Source: Pyropia yezoensis (Eukaryota; Rhodophyta; Bangiophyceae; Bangiales; Bangiaceae). Taken from it: a DNA stretch of 64,000 nucleotides. Made by a program: the position numbers and the translations under genes. The stretch lies in assembly GCA_009829735.1 (NCBI GenBank), contig CM020618.1, positions 3,966,882 through 4,030,881 of the forward strand, read 5' to 3'. The notes under the pieces are model-generated. The model searched no databases and was not told the origin of the DNA. It saw only the letters and a program-made list of their open reading frames with translations. Below are positions 51,879 through 63,677 of the stretch, in pieces (position 1 is the stretch's first letter; each line of letters begins with the position of its first letter).

Positions 51879-54800
51879 GTTGGCTCAGCTGCTTCAATTC
51901 TGTCGTGCGCGAAGCGATTCGTTTGCCGCATTGGCTCGACAACGTTGTGTCAGTTTCTTTCCAGCGTTTTTGTCTAAAACGTACATGAATCGTCAAGGAT
52001 TGCACACGTGGACCCTCGCACCTCTCGTCGCGGCTGTCTCAGGAAATTGAGAACAGAAAATAATGGAAATCAGTTCATCGCATGGAGTCCACCAGTGCTC
52101 GCGCTATGTAAAAATTTCGGTCCTCGGACCACGCAGAGCGTCTACATTTTACGGTACCAACCCCCCCCTTCACGCCGCGGCGCATGGCCGTTGCCCTCGC
52201 TCGCTAGAGCCCCTTCCTCCCTCAACGCATGGACATTTTGTGCATTATATCAGGCCCACTCACCCACACTTCTGTTTTACTGACATCCAGGGGGTGGAGG
52301 GGTGCCACAGGCGTCGGCGGGCGACTTGGGGGCGTGCGGTCTTCACATGACGGTCCCCGACCCTGTGATGATGCAGGCGGCGAAGGGGGGGCGGGCTCGG
52401 ACTGTGGCCGGAACTGCATCCGAGCCCAAGACCCGCGGGTACGCGAAGCGCCGCTGCGACGCAACCCCTCTGATGAGCCCTCTGGCCAGGGGGCGTAACT
52501 TGTTACAAGCCTTTTCTCATCAAATTTCTCTGAGCCACTGAGAGGGGTCCACGTTGACATGAAGAAAGGGTGTAATGAAAACCCAGGATGCACGCCTTTA
52601 CTAGGCGTGCCTTGTTAGGTGTACGCATTCCCCACGAGGTGAGGGGCTCGGAGCTGTCTCACTGGGCACTCTGGACATGCCCTCGTGTAAGATTCTTTTC
52701 TCGGCAGTCCGATGCAGATTGGATACGTGCCTTGGGAAATAACCGCCGGCACAGCCCGGGGCGGCACCACCTGCCCAATATAAATTACACATCGGCGCCC
52801 ACTTGCCCACTTCCGTCACCCATCGACGATGCGGCATCGTGAGGCTGACGTGTAGTCGGCTGTTTGTACCATCGTGTGTCTGCCTGCGAGCCACTCATTC
52901 AGCCGGGGCAACCATGTCGACAGCAGCGGCGGGTGCCGGTAGGCCAACGGCGAGTCGGTAGACTGCTGACCACGAAGTCGGCAACCCCAGCTCGTTTGAG
53001 TGTCACTATCGGTCGCATTGCACATTGAGCTGTCAGCGGAAGCATACAATTACATATTCATACCTATGGAATTGAGTTAGTGGGAAGGCGCTTGGGGCGT
53101 GCTTGTCGCGATCGGCTCTCTAAGGCGTGCTTGTCGTGATCGGCTCTTTAAGGCGGGCTTAAGGCATTTTTAGGGCGTTTCATGCACGCATACCCCGTGA
53201 AAAGGGGCGTGTTGCACAAGCCGAGTCGCGGACGACGATAGAAGCCACATTCTTCTGCGGCCCTTTCGAAAGAAGATAGCCCGCATCAGAGAACGCTCAT
53301 CCGAAAGTCGCCTGGGTCCTCCTTCCCGTCACATCGATAGAGTTGCAACAATATCGTGCAAATATTCTAGGGCAGTAAGTTATAGATACATCATAGCATT
53401 AATAATTGAACGTTACTATAATCATGAATGAAAAGTGTTACCCACGTGGACGCCAGGTGTACCAAAACGTCACATGGAAGTCCGTGCGGGGCCTGAGGCG
53501 TTCTTGAACCCTGACACTCGCAACCCACCCCACTCTCCTGCGCTTGTGTGACGTCTACGCGCGTGAAGGGGATAGCGGAGAAGGGTCCAAACATGGTGTT
53601 CTTGGGTCGCAGGCGTAGAAATGGTCCGGCCCAGCGTCCTCATTTATACCACTTGGAATAGCCGCCTGCTTTGCGCACGACCAGTGGTGCCGCCGTTGCG
53701 CCTCAGTGGGGTAGCTGACACGAGCTCCTGGTCAATTCTCGCAGACAGGAAGCCCTGCCCAGCCAGCGTGTACGTTGAGCGCGTCGTTCTCTCTTGTGGC
53801 ACCTCCAGCACGACGGAGTAGTAGAGTGGCGATGCACGACAACCGTTTTCATTACTGACTCCTCATCGTTAGCCCAGCCTAGCACAGCGCGCACCGCCTG
53901 AGATAGTTTTCCAGAGTTTGTGTACTTGAACAAAAAAAGTCAGTGCAACAGCATCGTCTCGTGACGGCGCGTCCAGCGATACGTCTAACTCAAGAAGTGA
54001 AAAGCCATAGAGAACGAGAATTATATAGTCGTCCAGCACATTTTCACAAGAATTCTGTATAAGCTGTGCCAGACAGGGTTGAGAGGTCATAATTATTCCA
54101 TCGGAAGTAACGATTAAATGATGAGAAGAGAAAAACGTTCGGGCAAACAGAGATCATAATTATCGTCAGCTGCTCCACGTGGCGCACCACGTGGCGAGCA
54201 CGAGTCAAGCTGCGACCGCGGTCCGGGCGGTACCCAGGCATGCTGCAGATCCAAAAACATCTGAGGCACACAGTTGCGCATGGGCGCTGTCACCCGTCAG
54301 AGGCAAACGCCACATGGGTTGTGTGAGCAACGCGTCGGCGCACAGAATAGCCGCATGGCCGACACCACACATCCCCGCCTTTTCTGTGTGCGCTGTGCCT
54401 GTCGGGCAGGCAGTCTTGGTGGTCAATGGGTGTTCCGCCAAAGAGGTGCGTCAGAGTGGCGGTGTGAAATACAAGCAGCGGCTGTCGTCCGCCAGCTACA
54501 GTCTGTGTCCAGTTTTATGACCCCCTTCCGGACATTGTAGACCACCCCCACCTTTCCCCCTTTTCAACACTTCCACCAATGAGGTGCCTTCTTGGGACGA
54601 GACCGGCTCTCAGAGACCGTCCTGCTCCCTCGCGCGAGGGAAAGCTCCCGGTTGTATGACCCCCTGTCATATAACTGAGGCGCATATGACCGGATACAGA
54701 CTGTATGTGGCATAATCAGGCAAGCCGCGCGTCCAGCAGCTTGGCCGTAGATGCAACCTTTTTTGACAGGGCGCCAATTGCTCCCACGATTGGTCAGCGG

Positions 54801-54985
54801 TTCGGTCCATGTTGTCTCATCGCTGCGATGCTCACACGTGGCACGACACGTGATGAGCATTATCAGAAACCGTTTCAATAAATATCGCTCATGTTCGCTA
54901 ACAATGGATGGTTTCTCAAAAAAGTAACAAGTCAGGTGCCAGAAAGACTCACTTCCCGAGAGTAATGTCTTCGCGCTCTTCGATC
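51879..54985. other. Intergenic repeat-derived DNA without a supported gene
   Basis: 52290-52600 contains GC-richer sequence with overlapping frames on both strands (minus 52593-52222) but no recognisable domain. 53390-54200 is AT-rich and frame-poor. 54560-54900 has an inverted-repeat-rich look (gagaccggctctcagagaccgtc). Nothing more specific can be supported. Confidence 0.35.
53096..53151. repeat. Two tandem copies of a 28-bp unit
   Basis: ggcgtgcttgtcgcgatcgg plus ctctctaa (53096-53123) is followed by the same unit with two changes (53124-53151) and a partial third (ggcgggcttaa). Confidence 0.85.
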
Positions 54986-55083
54986 CCATGTAATTGGTCA
55001 TCCGTATCGCAGATGCACCTGCAAGGACCGCCGAGATTTTTTCGCAATCGCCATCCCCAGCTCCTGCTTGAGAGCGCTTGTCT
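54986..55083 (+). repeat. Short dispersed repeat shared with 37040-37140
   Basis: ttggtcatccgtatcgcaga through ccatccccagctcctgcttg aligns with the copy at 37040. See that entry for the comparison. Confidence 0.55.
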
Positions 55084-55364
55084 CCCCTCCTTCCACGACC
55101 CAATGGTGCTCACCGTCTTCCCATCCCCGGGCCCGGGCCCCAAGAATGCAGCAGATCGAGACACCCCCCACAGCGCCGCTTCTGCATAGGACCGTCGCGC
55201 AGGCCTTGGGGCCCCTCGCACGCCCACCACGAAGGCCGCACGCGCGAGGCCGCCAGGGCCCGACCTACGCAGTCCGTTGTGTCGATGAGGCCTCGAGGCA
55301 CCCCGGGCCAGTCAAAGAATCGTTTGCGAGCAGGGTTGCGCCTTTGGCCCGAATCTCCGAGACG

Positions 55365-56020
55365 TTCGGTTTTGTGTTAGTCCGCAATCGGAAAAACCGA
55401 AACCGCACGTTCGCTTCGCCTTGCAGTATACTTACATCGATTATTCGCAATTCTTGAGGACGCGGATCCCGTCACCGACCGCGACTGCTCACGGGGGGCG
55501 CGTTCCAAACCCTGGGAAAGACCGCCTCACTTTCGCCATTGCGGCAGTCGGCCTGCTCTTCGATGGCTGAGATGTCGCATGGGCACCCGACGCTGTGGCC
55601 AGCCGTAGAAGTCTGACCGATTGGAGGAGACGTCTCGCAGGGCTTGCGGATGCTGCGCGAGGCCCCTCGTCGGTGCCCCCTCATTGAGCCCAGGCGGCAC
55701 GACCTGGACGACGATGCGGGGCCTGCTCACACCGCCTTTGTATTTTGTGGTGGCGAGCTTCAGCGAGTGCCGCTGCCTTGGCACTCCGTGTTGGTGCCAA
55801 TGCACGAGTCTTTCGTCCTCTGCGCACCGGGGGCTGGAAAAGCACCTCTTGCAGGCGGCAGACGACCATGACGATCCAAAAGTTTTGTATCTTCCCATGA
55901 CACGTGGGAGCTGTCTGCCACGTGTGCTCAGTGGTAGTCACGTTCGGGCGAATCCATCCGGCGCTCGGGTGAATTAACCCTAATTTGAAGATAGAAACCG
56001 TAACCGAATCACCCCCCTCG
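55365..56020 (-). repeat. Diverged dispersed repeat, copy B (inverted relative to copy A)
   Basis: The reverse complement aligns end to end with 36240-36930. It starts ggtgattcggttac, has gtcgtgccgcctgggctcaa in the middle and ends gcggtttcggtttttccgat. About 30 percent of bases differ. Confidence 0.65.
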
Positions 56021-56912
56021 CAACCCTGTTTGCAAAGGCTGGGCTGGACGATCTGGCCCGAAGGCTCGCGATGGGAAGACCTTCACAGCTGGCCAGCTGG
56101 CTGGCCGCTGGGGTGCTGTCGCCCATGTCGGCCGCCCTCCCCAGACACTGCAAGGGCGGCAAAAGAAATGGGGCCCCGCGCGACCGCTCCAGCACCTGTG
56201 GGCTCGACGAGATGTGTGACGTGACCGGCCTGGGGCCACAGGCCCATGCAGCAGCCGCCTGGGTGGTGAGCGCGCAGCGAGGCGCTGAAGCTCTTGGGTC
56301 ACCGCTGTCTGCGCCTGGTCCTGGTGCATGCGCCGCGCCCATTGTGGACGCGCGGTCGTTGGTGCTTGGCAACGCCCCGCTCTCGACGTGAGTCACGTGG
56401 CCCCAGTGGCTGCAGCCCCTCCTCCACTACCCATCACCGCCCCCGCCCCCCACGCGCTCGACTACGGTGGCGTCGTGTTCATCACCTACCCCTGCTTGGC
56501 TTGTCTGCTTCTCTTGTTTTTGTCGCTTGTCTTGCTCCTCCGCGTCTCTGTCTCTTGCCCTTTTGTCTTGTTTTGCTTTGCCCCCGTCCCTGCGGCACCG
56601 CCCCCGCTCCCCAACGCGCCCTCTCGGTTGTTCACACCCGTGGCACCTTTGGCGATTGCGGCGGAGCTCACCGCATTTTGTGGCACCCCAGCGGGGCCCC
56701 TCCACTACGTCTTCACCCCCTTCCCCTCCTCCCCCCCGCCGTCCCCTCTTGCTGTCGGAACTAGGGGCGACTTTCCACCCCCCGCTGACCTTTAATCGTT
56801 CCGGACGCTCGCTTTCGGTGGCCACTTCCTCCTCCCCCCTTCCCTTCCTTTCTCAATCCGCGGCCAACCCCCGTCCCCAGCGGGTGTCATCGTGGCGTCC
56901 CCCATCCCCACA
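56021..56912. promoter_or_regulatory. Upstream region and C/T-rich leader of the gene at 56913
   Basis: 56490-56580 is T/C-rich (cttgtctgcttctcttgttt and onward), and 56700-56890 is C-rich with CTCC repeats. This mirrors the leaders of the sulfotransferase and Mpv17-family genes. A plus-strand frame at 56071-56391 (GRPSQLASWLAAGVLSP) has protein-like composition but no known domain. Confidence 0.35.
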
Positions 56913-57515
56913 ATGTCGGCGTCCTCGCTCCCCCCGCCCCTGCCCCTTCCCCCACCCGCGTCGGCTCCCGTGGCGGTGCCGTTGCGGCCGGCGTTGTGGG
57001 CGGCAGGCGCTCCCTGGGCGCCCGCCTGCGCCACCGACTGCGGTGGTGGTGGTGGCATCGGCGGCAGCACCAACAGCGTCGGTGACGGGGAGCCGCCAAG
57101 TAACGGCAGCGGCAGCGTGGGCGCGGACACCGACGCCGACACGTTCGTCGACAATGGGTGTGGCAACGGCGACGGCAAGGGCGGAACGGGCGGCGGGGCC
57201 CAGGTGGGGGTGGCCGCCCCCGCCGTGACGGTCCCGTTTGTGTCTGGCGAGTCCCCCGTGACCCCCGAGGCGGGGTGGGTGGAGGCCGCTCTCGGTGCCA
57301 CGCACGGCCCGCACGGCCTGCGGCGCCAGCGCCCGCCCTCACTGACTTCGCCCGTGGGCAACGCGGTGACGGCACCGGTGCTGACGCCGCCGCCTCTGTC
57401 AGGCAAGGCGTCGTCGACAGCAATGGAGCCGCCGCGGCGGCCACGCCGCCCCGACACGCGGCGGTCCCGGGGTGAGTTCACCCGGCGCCTGCTGCTGTCT
57501 TCCATGGGGTGGTAG
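56913..57515 (+). CDS. Hypothetical low-complexity protein
   Basis: The frame starts MSASSLPPPLPLPPPA and gives 200 residues. Gly/Ser/Asp-rich residues 45-90 (GADTDADTFVDNGCGNGDGK) are followed by a less repetitive C-terminal half: VTVPFVSGESPVTPEAGWVE, GPHGLRRQRPPSLTSP, and a basic tail RRPDTRRSRGEFTRRLLLSS. Codon third positions are GC-rich as in the host genes, a pyrimidine leader precedes it, and the terminal basic helix does not look like chance. No family is recognised. It could be a small nuclear or organelle protein, or not a gene. Confidence 0.38.
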   Translation: MSASSLPPPLPLPPPASAPVAVPLRPALWAAGAPWAPACATDCGGGGGIGGSTNSVGDGEPPSNGSGSVGADTDADTFVDNGCGNGDGKGGTGGGAQVGVAAPAVTVPFVSGESPVTPEAGWVEAALGATHGPHGLRRQRPPSLTSPVGNAVTAPVLTPPPLSGKASSTAMEPPRRPRRPDTRRSRGEFTRRLLLSSMGW

Positions 57516-58680
57516 GAGCGGTCGCGTGGGGATTTGGGAGGGGGCAAAGACGGGAACGCGGTTGACCGGCGTGTCGGCGGCTCAAGAGTTGGCCGCGTGG
57601 CGTCGGTGCTAGCTGATGGGTGAGGGGAAGTTGTAGTGCTGTGCGTCGCCGGCCTTCTTTTTTGATGGGGAGTGGATTTTTGACGGAGGTGGATGGTGCT
57701 GTGGGCGCTTCGGGGGCGTGGGTAGAGGTTCTCGTGTGGGGGGCCCCGTCTCCCTGGTTGTGTTTGCTTGCGTCTGCTTGTCCAAATCACTCTTCCTCGG
57801 ATTATTCCGTTCTTGGACGCTATGCACGCCGGCCTTGTGCCCAGACGGTCCCGTCTGTGGCGGACTTTGTGCAACGAGACGTTCACCAATACCCCGCGGC
57901 GGTAGTGGACGCTGCCGGGGACCCCGCAACGGCGTGTCCTCCGCTTTAACCGGCGCAGTGGGGCTTGAAGGGTGTCGACGGTTTTCCGAGGATCGGGTTG
58001 CTGAGGCTTGCTCTTGTTGCTACGTTCTTGCTCAGAGCTCCTTTCCTGCTCGTTGCTTTCCGAGACTTTTGCCAGCAGTTGCGGATGAGCAACGAACTTG
58101 CCGCCGGGTTGCTGGTCGGCAACAACGCACCTCGCATTCCTTCTCTCTCAGGGACCGTCGGGCAGCATGCCGGGCCGCCTCCACCATAGCACCCGCCACT
58201 ATCATCTGACAGGTCGGTCATGGGCCACCTCCGTGTCGGGCGGAGATATGCGGTGTCGCTTATACTTGTCAAAGCTGGTCGCAGACCGCGACGACAGCGG
58301 CAACTTCCTATGCGACGTCTGTTGGACCACCTACACATACTGTACATACCATGCCCGTACGTACATATGTGGAGGCGCACGGGCTCCCTGCACACGTCAC
58401 GTGGCATAGAAGCGCCACGTGGCACTTGCCGCGCTCCTGAACAATGACTTGCTTTTTTCGTAACTTTCTCAGCTTAATACTCGGGACAGCAGATTTTTTT
58501 GCATCAAGGAAATACAAGTCGTGATTGCTTCGAAACAGCAGAACGATTCAAGGTTGGCATCAGGCCTATTGATCCGGGATTGCCAAGCTCACTCAAAACA
58601 AGCGTCTTACGCGCGTAATCTTTTAGCGTACTACGCTTGCGCTTTGAAAGATCTCCGAATGTGCCTGCTATCTACGCATA
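57516..58680. other. Intergenic, no gene seen
   Basis: 57640-57670 contains a T-run plausible for a 3' UTR of the preceding frame. The rest has mixed short frames and AT content that rises after 58440. Confidence 0.35.
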
Positions 58681-59117
58681 TGTGGCGGTTTTTTTGAGAC
58701 TTCTAATTAATTGAGGCACTTGAAGTTCGTCGTTTGAAGGCAGTAGTCGATGCAGCTCGTCGAGCTGTCTCTTCTCGTGCTCTTCGTTTTCTCCCTTCTC
58801 CGCTTGTCTCTGTGTTGTACGCCTCTTTCTCACTGAGAGAATGTCACGTACCTTCCAACGGACGGTCGGAGAACGTCAAATACTTTAGGAACTAGGCGGG
58901 CTACCTTCTCGGAACTGGCTCGATTCGCACCTGTTTCGCGCTTCCGAGCCAATGGGGAGGCGTTCCAGAAGGCAAAGAGCCCAACGAGAGTGCGCGGACA
59001 ACTTCTGTGGGCGGCTACTTTGCCCATGTAGTACTATTCAAGACGCAATCTTCAGACGCCTGTATCTCCGTTCGAGCCACCTCAAGTAGAATGACAGTTC
59101 TATTGTAAGCCGCCACA
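58681..59117. mobile_element. MITE family 2, copy 2 (diverged)
   Basis: It starts tgtggcggtt and ends with the complement of tgtggcggcttacaatagaa, flanked by TA on both sides (58679-58680, 59118-59119). The flanks extend as tctacgca-TA and TA-tctacgcg. The right 80 bp align with copy 1 at 26448-26881 (gcaatcttc, gtatctcg, cctcaag, aatga and the terminal repeat). The lengths are almost equal (437 and 434 bp). Confidence 0.78.
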
Positions 59118-62100
59118 TATCTACGCGCACTCTACCGAGCAAATTGTGCGTTACAGTATTATGCTCGAACGTACTTTTACCAGGTACGCTGCCGGGCAAG
59201 ATAAAATGGCCATCGCGTCATTATGATCGTTTCTCGGACGTGTATCAGCTGCATTGAGATTAATTAGGGAATTCATGGCACTGAAGGTGCCTTGTGAGTC
59301 TTCGTTCTGACCACGTTGCCGCTTGCGGTACGCTATTTGCGGCAATTTTAACAGTTTGCTTGCCAGATATCATGGAATTAGAATACGTCAGGAACGTACG
59401 CTCCTTCAGGCGAGTTTACAAAAGTCGCTTGCTCGCAGTCGACATCACGCTGCTACGCGTTCGCGGATCTCTAAAATCTCTCAACACTCGTACATTTGAC
59501 CAAAAGTGGTACGCTTGACAACCCCTGGTTGGCATCATTGGTTATTTTTACTTTAATTAACCCAGAGTCATGCATACTGAGTCGATATATATATATAGGT
59601 ATCGCAGGGCTGCAGCTCGCCGAACACGAGTTCTCCACCCTGTTCTGCCTTCCATGTGCGTGGAATTTCGGTATCATATTAGACCGCAAGTGTTTGCACA
59701 ACAACGAACGCTCATGAAGGACTCTCATTGATCAAAAAGGCATCCTGTGAGGCGTTTCTATGGTCGTCGGCCTGCTCTTCTTCTTGTCCGCAGCGGTCGA
59801 AATTAGGAGAAGTACAGAAGGTCAATCAAAGAGCAGAAACTGCCCCGTGCAAAATCTATCGCATCCTTGAGTGTCCTGGTACGCGCAGCGTTTTGCGACC
59901 GCTTCGCGCAGCGTTTTGCAACCGCTTCGTAGAAACTGGTATTGACCGGTTTGGGAGAGTTCTGAGAACTTTTCTTGGACATTCTTCATGCCGATCGCAG
60001 GACCGTCAAACGAACTTGCCTAAAACGTCATGGGGACAGTATTCACGAACCGATCTTGTCAACGTTAGCTACTATTCTTCCAGACACTACATAAAGGTGT
60101 TTCCTTGAGCGCTGCGTAATCTTTAATCTTTCGAAGGTTCTGACGTTGCAAGCGATATTGTGAGAAACGCTGCTGGTTTTCGGAAATGTCCAGGAACGGT
60201 TTCTGAGATGCGTCAGAGTTCGGCCCTCGAACGCCCGGTCGTAAGTGTGCGCTGTTGGAAGAGACAGGCTGGTCCGATGGAGCACATAGGTTTACTGCGC
60301 GCTTAAAATTTTCAGTAGAGGCAAGAAACGCAGGGACTTGCATCTAGAACGAGTCGGACGGTTGGGTGATTCCTGGAGCCGTCCTGGCCCGCCCGCGGAG
60401 GCCCACACTTGGAAGCAAGTCTAAGCCGCGCTCCACAACCTCCGTGCGGCAATCTATGTTCATAGCGAGTCTCGTATTCACCTCGTACGGACATTAGATG
60501 ATGCAGTTGATCTGCGAAGTGTGCGAAGTCAACCGCCGTGACAGACCTCCTGCTGTAGCCACTTCACTTCTCGCGGCAGGGCTCGCAGGACAAAACCGGT
60601 GCAGACGACTTGAGAGAGCAGCCTTTGCAATCTATGTCGTGCTCTGAGCGAAACAGAGAAGCTGAATATGAATTGAACGAGAAACGTGCAAGCGCAATCC
60701 ATCTTGATTGCACACCGTCTGCTGGCGTGTTCGGCAACATCCCGTGGTGTAGAACCGAATGCTTCTCGAGCGAGTGGACGAACAGAGCACTATTCCTGTT
60801 TGGTGTTCGGACAAGATCTTGCGGAGTGTAGAACGGCCCTCAGACGTCGTAGCACAGGGCGCAGGTCATAGGAAGGCGTCTTATTGGTTGAGCATTTAAG
60901 TCCAGGAAGCAGCCATCAATCTCTCAATAAAATCTCGGAACGGAGGATGGGCTACAAACGTCAGCAGCGGTGTCATACAAGGGGACATTGACTGTAACAG
61001 GAAAATTCGTGTGCAACGGCCCTTACTGGGTCTGTGGCATGGATAGAAAAAATCGTACAACGTTTTGTTCGGCCTTTAATTTATTAATAGATTAACTTAT
61101 CGCATTTGTTGGCTTTATCACTTTGGTACATCTACTTTTTTTTTATCAGATGGAGCAATCAATGACATGTTTCTCGGCGCTGACCATGTAGGATGAGGAC
61201 GTTCTCCGCCTACAGACGACAAATGAGCAGCTTCCCGCCCTCACACAGGCACGGCACCGCGAGCGACGTGCGCGTCGCCCCCCTCCCCTCCCCCTGCCAC
61301 CACCCGCCCCCCTCTTGTCAAGGACGCCTTACCACCACAGTGGTGCACCATGCTTCCCCCCAAAGTATCTGAGCGCCCCTTTGCGACGAAAGGTGTGGGT
61401 GGTCTGCCTGAATCACCCCTTTTACGTCGTACCGGAAGCCGGTCTGGCACCTCCGGCGTTGCAGATGTTGGAACCACGGGTGATGCCCTGGAACCAGCTG
61501 CTGCCGGTTGCCTGGCTGCCGCTCCTGCGCTTGCGCTCCCTCCTCTTCCTGCTGTTGCCCCTCGCAGGGCTGTTATCGTTCCCGCCAGCCGCCGACTAGC
61601 TCCTCGTGGCCGCCCGCACAGCGCCGCCCAAGTCGAGTGCCCTGCCGCACCCGGAAGGTCACATGCGCCGAGGAGCTTGCACAGCGCCGACCTCACGCGA
61701 GTGGGGCATACAATCAGTCCTGGTGTAACGACGTGGATGTGGCTATGCCTGCATCAGTTGGCCAATAATAATCAGTATAACAATTAGTGAACTAATGTAC
61801 TATAATGTACACATTTTATTGCTGCCATCCATTGTCTGTGGGCGTGTTGAATACTGCAAGGGGGCCCTCACAACCCTGTGCGTGCACGCTTTTCCAAGTA
61901 CTCGGATGTGGATGTGCAGTGCGGGTAGGAGTTCGGGGAATCTTCACACTCTTTGGGCTCTGGCGACAGTGCGCAGAATCAACGGCAGATTCCCTTTATT
62001 GATTTTCTCGGAGCTCCTTGTGACAGAAGCACGCTCCGCAATCTGGAGCGGCTGACAGCTGGCCTCACATTCTCCAAAACAGAACACGAAGCTCTTGGGC

Positions 62101-62172
62101 GGAATCTCATTGGTTCAATCTCTTTTATCACAGTGGATTAACAATTGATTGAAGACATCTTGTGCGTTGGTA
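59118..62172. other. AT-richer intergenic DNA
   Basis: Only short frames occur between 59118 and 61200. 59582-59597 is a TA dinucleotide run. 61250-61790 is GC-richer; its plus-strand frame from the ATG at 61350 (MLPPKVSERPFATKGVGGLP) is 145 residues with Ala/Pro-rich composition and no known domain. It may be a transposon gag-like remnant. Confidence 0.35.
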
Positions 62173-62624
62173 TTGCAGTACCCCGAACTTTATCTCATGG
62201 CGACAATAACAACAACAGACCCGCAACAGGCCAATGGCATGCCTCAGATGGCGCACTACTGGCGAATGAGTGCTCCGCGTTAGTAAGGGAACAGTGCGAT
62301 CTGAAACTTTCTCGAGATTTCTGCCCACATCGAAGAGGGAACAGGCATCCCAGGAATCAGCTGCGACCTCTCCCAGTGCTCTTGAGAGGATCGGGCCGAG
62401 ATAGAGGGAAATCCGCCGAGATCGTGAGAGAAAACATCAGCTAATTGACCAACCAGCGTTCGGTACCAGATCCGCCGCGACTGCAGCCAATCATCGCCTA
62501 ATGAAGAGGAAAGCCCCACAGTACGCAATTGGTCCGCTGCGAGCTTCCACCGCGCGGTTGGCTCATGGCCTTGTTGTCACGCTGTTGCTCTTGTCTCCTT
62601 GAGACAAAATTCGGGGATCTGCAA
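62173..62624. mobile_element. MITE family 1, copy 3
   Basis: It begins ttgcagtaccccgaac and ends gttcggggatctgcaa-like (tcggggatctgcaa at 62611-62624), with TA on both sides (62171-62172, 62625-62626). Internal words match copies 1 and 2 in order: ggccaatggcatgcctca, agagggaacagg, ttgaccaaccagcg, gactgcagccaatcatcg, cgcaattggtcc and cttgtctccttgagacaaaa. Confidence 0.88.
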
Positions 62625-63194
62625 TAGTGTTGTTACACTGTAGTTGTAACCCTGGCAGCACTTGGCGTGCGAGGTCTTCTGGATACATACTTGAGTGCTC
62701 TTTGTTACCTTCGGTTTTCGAACCGTTCTGCAATACAATTTTTGAATAGTCTCGCACGCCACTGTGTAGCTAATGGACGGTATTGACCTGTTCAGCCTGC
62801 ATGACGATGAGGACGGGCGTCGGTGACTGTGGGTCGCCTACTGTACATAAGTGGGCAGCGCGGCCACCCAAGCGAGCGTCTGCAAATGTGCCAAACGCGG
62901 TGAAAATGCCTCTTACGGAGATTTTGAGTTGAACGCCCCAACGGCGACTGCAGAGTCAGCCGCGTCCCAGACGCCCTCTGCGTGGCAAGGGGATTGGCAA
63001 TATGGACGCGTGGGCGCTGCCGGCCATGCGGGGAAAATCTTTGACCTCATTATATATAAAAAAGAGCAACCTCAACGTTCTCGCGCGCAACGACAGGTTG
63101 CCCTACCTTCCACATGCTGCCCGTCACACTTTGTTAGTGTGGCCGTCTTCCTCGACCTCCCCAGGTTGCGGGCTGGCGCGTTTCAACCTGAGCC
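62625..63194. promoter_or_regulatory. Region upstream of the right-edge gene, with TATA box
   Basis: tatatataaa at 63051-63060 stands alone in GC-richer DNA, 135 bp before the ATG at 63195. It is the clearest TATA-type element in the window. No other motif is assigned. Confidence 0.45.
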
Positions 63195-63677
63195 ATGGAG
63201 AGGACACCTGAACAGGAGGAGGCCCGGCTCCGCAAGTGCGTGTACAACCAGGAGCAGAAGCGCAGGAAGCGGGAGAAGGCGGCAACTGCCAATCTCGTCG
63301 CGGCAGAAAGCGCGAGCGCTGCGGCTGCTGCTACAGCTGCTACTAGTGGAACTGCCGCCTGGCATCCCCATTGGGGGTTCTCTGTACCGTGGAGCCCTGC
63401 GTCTGCCCCCGTTGTCCCGCTCTCTACTTTTAAAGCGACGCCTTGGTCGTTCGCCTCTCATCCTTACCGCCTTGAGTTGCGCGCTCAAGCGATTGCACTC
63501 CGACCAGTTGCTGACCTCTCGTCCACGACCGGGGCAGTGTGGGAACCTCATCAGCCGGGGCGTGAGAACGTGCTTCTGAAGATCCGTCAGACGCCACCCC
63601 AGTGCGATCCCCGCCCTTTGAGACACGACCGGGGGCTGGGCATACACGGCAGCAGGCAGCCCTCCCTCACTCATTAG
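63195..63677 (+). CDS. Hypothetical protein, possibly continuing past the right edge after a frame change or intron
   Basis: The frame starts MERTPEQEEARLRKCVYNQE with a basic helical start (QKRRKREKAA), then an Ala run and AAWHPHWGFSVPWSPASAPV. It goes on with PYRLELRAQAIALRPVADLS and ENVLLKIRQTPPQCDPRP to a stop at 63677. From about 63560 a second plus-strand frame stays open to the window edge and reads protein-like (ERKGMSAFWGCFGEKVSLTP near 63890). A third carries a zinc-knuckle-like LCNSRWRSGHSSREC at 63690. This suggests a transposon gag-like or nucleic-acid-binding protein spread over several frames. The family is not recognised. Confidence 0.4.
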   Translation: MERTPEQEEARLRKCVYNQEQKRRKREKAATANLVAAESASAAAAATAATSGTAAWHPHWGFSVPWSPASAPVVPLSTFKATPWSFASHPYRLELRAQAIALRPVADLSSTTGAVWEPHQPGRENVLLKIRQTPPQCDPRPLRHDRGLGIHGSRQPSLTH

